Shown here one piece after another: positions 63,340-64,000 of a stretch of 64,000 nt of DNA (position 1 is the first letter of the stretch; every line of letters begins with the position of its first letter). This DNA is from Oryzias latipes (lineage: Eukaryota; Chordata; Actinopteri; Beloniformes; Adrianichthyidae): positions 20,492,743 to 20,556,742 of the forward strand of contig NC_019868.2 of assembly GCF_002234675.1 (NCBI RefSeq), written 5' to 3'. The notes beneath the pieces are model-generated. The model searched no databases, had not been told where the DNA came from, and saw only the letters and a program-made list of their open reading frames with translations. The translations under genes and the position numbers were made by a program.

Positions 63340-64000
63340 AGAGTGCTGACCTGACAGATCTTTAGAGGACAGTCATCAACACCATTCAGGAGGGAAAACC
63401 CCAAAGATACGTTGCTGAACCAGCTGGTTTTCCACAGAGTGCTGTATCCAAGCATATTAAGAGATAAGTCAACTAAAAAAAGAATTTTGGTAGAAAATGA
63501 TACACCATTAACAGGAATAACCACAGCCTTGAGAAGATTGTTGAGAAAAATCTATGTGAGAATATAGGGGAGCATCATCAAGAGTGGTCTGAGCAGAGCA
63601 GACAAAGAAGAGTAGTAAAGGTGGGCTACAAATGTGGTATGCCTGAAGCAGAAATCATATCAGAATTGTCTGGATGACAGGAAAATACCTAAACCGGTGC
63701 TTTGATGTTCCAAAATTAAATAAAGTTATAGATGAAGTTACCTGGTCTGAAACCAATAGAAAATCTACAGGCTGTTTCCAAGAGGAAGTTGACAGACATC
63801 CAACCCAGCAATGTAGATGACCTTACAGCAGCAATCAAATTAGACTGGACTTTCTTTACAGTTCTGAAGGGCCTCAGGCTGATGGCCTCCATGTTAGGAG
63901 ACCCAACATTGCCCTGAGTGCATACAATTGAAAATGATTCTCAGAAACCTGACATTTTCACTGAAAACATCCTTTTTAAGTGGTCTGTGGCGATGTTTTG
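63340..64000 (+). mobile_element. Tc1/mariner-type transposon remnant, internally deleted
   Basis: One frame from about 63372 encodes the paired-like helix-turn-helix start of a Tc1-family transposase (VINTIQEGKPQRYVAEPAGF, then PQSAVSKHIKR before a stop). From 63732 a different frame encodes the C-terminal end with LKPIENL, KRKLTDIQPSNVDDLTAAIK and RLMASM. The central DDE catalytic region between them is mostly missing. The 3' part after 63918 (GAAACCTGACATTTTC) resembles the 3' noncoding flank of fish Tc1 elements and runs to the window edge. It is a dead copy. The boundary on the left is approximate. Confidence 0.75.

Noticed and set aside
63201-63524. 107-codon minus-strand frame
   Set aside because: It spans the MITE and the Tc1 remnant in antisense; a near-identical peptide occurs in the MITE at 32.5 kb, so it is repeat-derived noncoding sequence.

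Overview
The window is teleost fish nuclear DNA. Evidence: five vertebrate genes with canonical GT-AG introns, tRNA-derived SINEs and piggyBac/Tc1 debris typical of fish genomes, AT-rich introns, and no bacterial features. Repeat style suggests a percomorph such as medaka, but I cannot name the species. Exon boundaries were read by hand, and every reconstructed coding frame closes exactly.

Layout. Positions 1-861 hold a short acidic reading-frame end, a SINE and a piggyBac-like terminus. 0.9-13.0 kb is intergenic DNA upstream of nkx2.5, with two GATA-motif clusters that look like cardiac enhancers. nkx2.5 (+, 13279-14515, two exons, 319 aa) is the cardiac NK2 homeobox gene. bnip1 (-, 17122-19547, six exons, 229 aa) encodes the Sec20-type SNARE and faces nkx2.5 tail to tail. 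atp6v0e1 (-, 20253-21663, three coding exons, 81 aa) encodes the V-ATPase e subunit. rpl26 (-, 23047-25661 coding, with a noncoding 5'TOP exon near 26.3 kb, 145 aa) encodes ribosomal protein uL24. From 27.1 to 63.05 kb lies one large gene, ppp2r2b (+), the PP2A B55-beta regulatory subunit. It has two alternative first exons 16.3 kb apart (a B-beta-2-like mitochondrial exon at 27136 and a B-beta-1-like exon at 43435) spliced to nine shared exons, giving predicted proteins of 446 and 443 aa. The last kilobase holds a truncated piggyBac-like MITE and an internally deleted Tc1/mariner element.

Gene relationships. This is eukaryotic single-gene organisation, not an operon. nkx2.5, bnip1, atp6v0e1 and rpl26 match the human 5q35.1 neighbourhood (NKX2-5, BNIP1, ATP6V0E1, RPL26L1). 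ppp2r2b, which is at 5q32 in human, is the direct head-to-head neighbour of rpl26 here.

I found no new multi-gene system. The points most worth checking are regulatory: the dual first exons of ppp2r2b, uORFs and a (CAT)7 tract in the B-beta-1 leader (the human gene carries the SCA12 CAG repeat in a comparable 5' region), GATA/SMAD motif clusters upstream of nkx2.5, a TFEB/MITF-type box at atp6v0e1, and a strong 24-nt-arm hairpin in a ppp2r2b intron.
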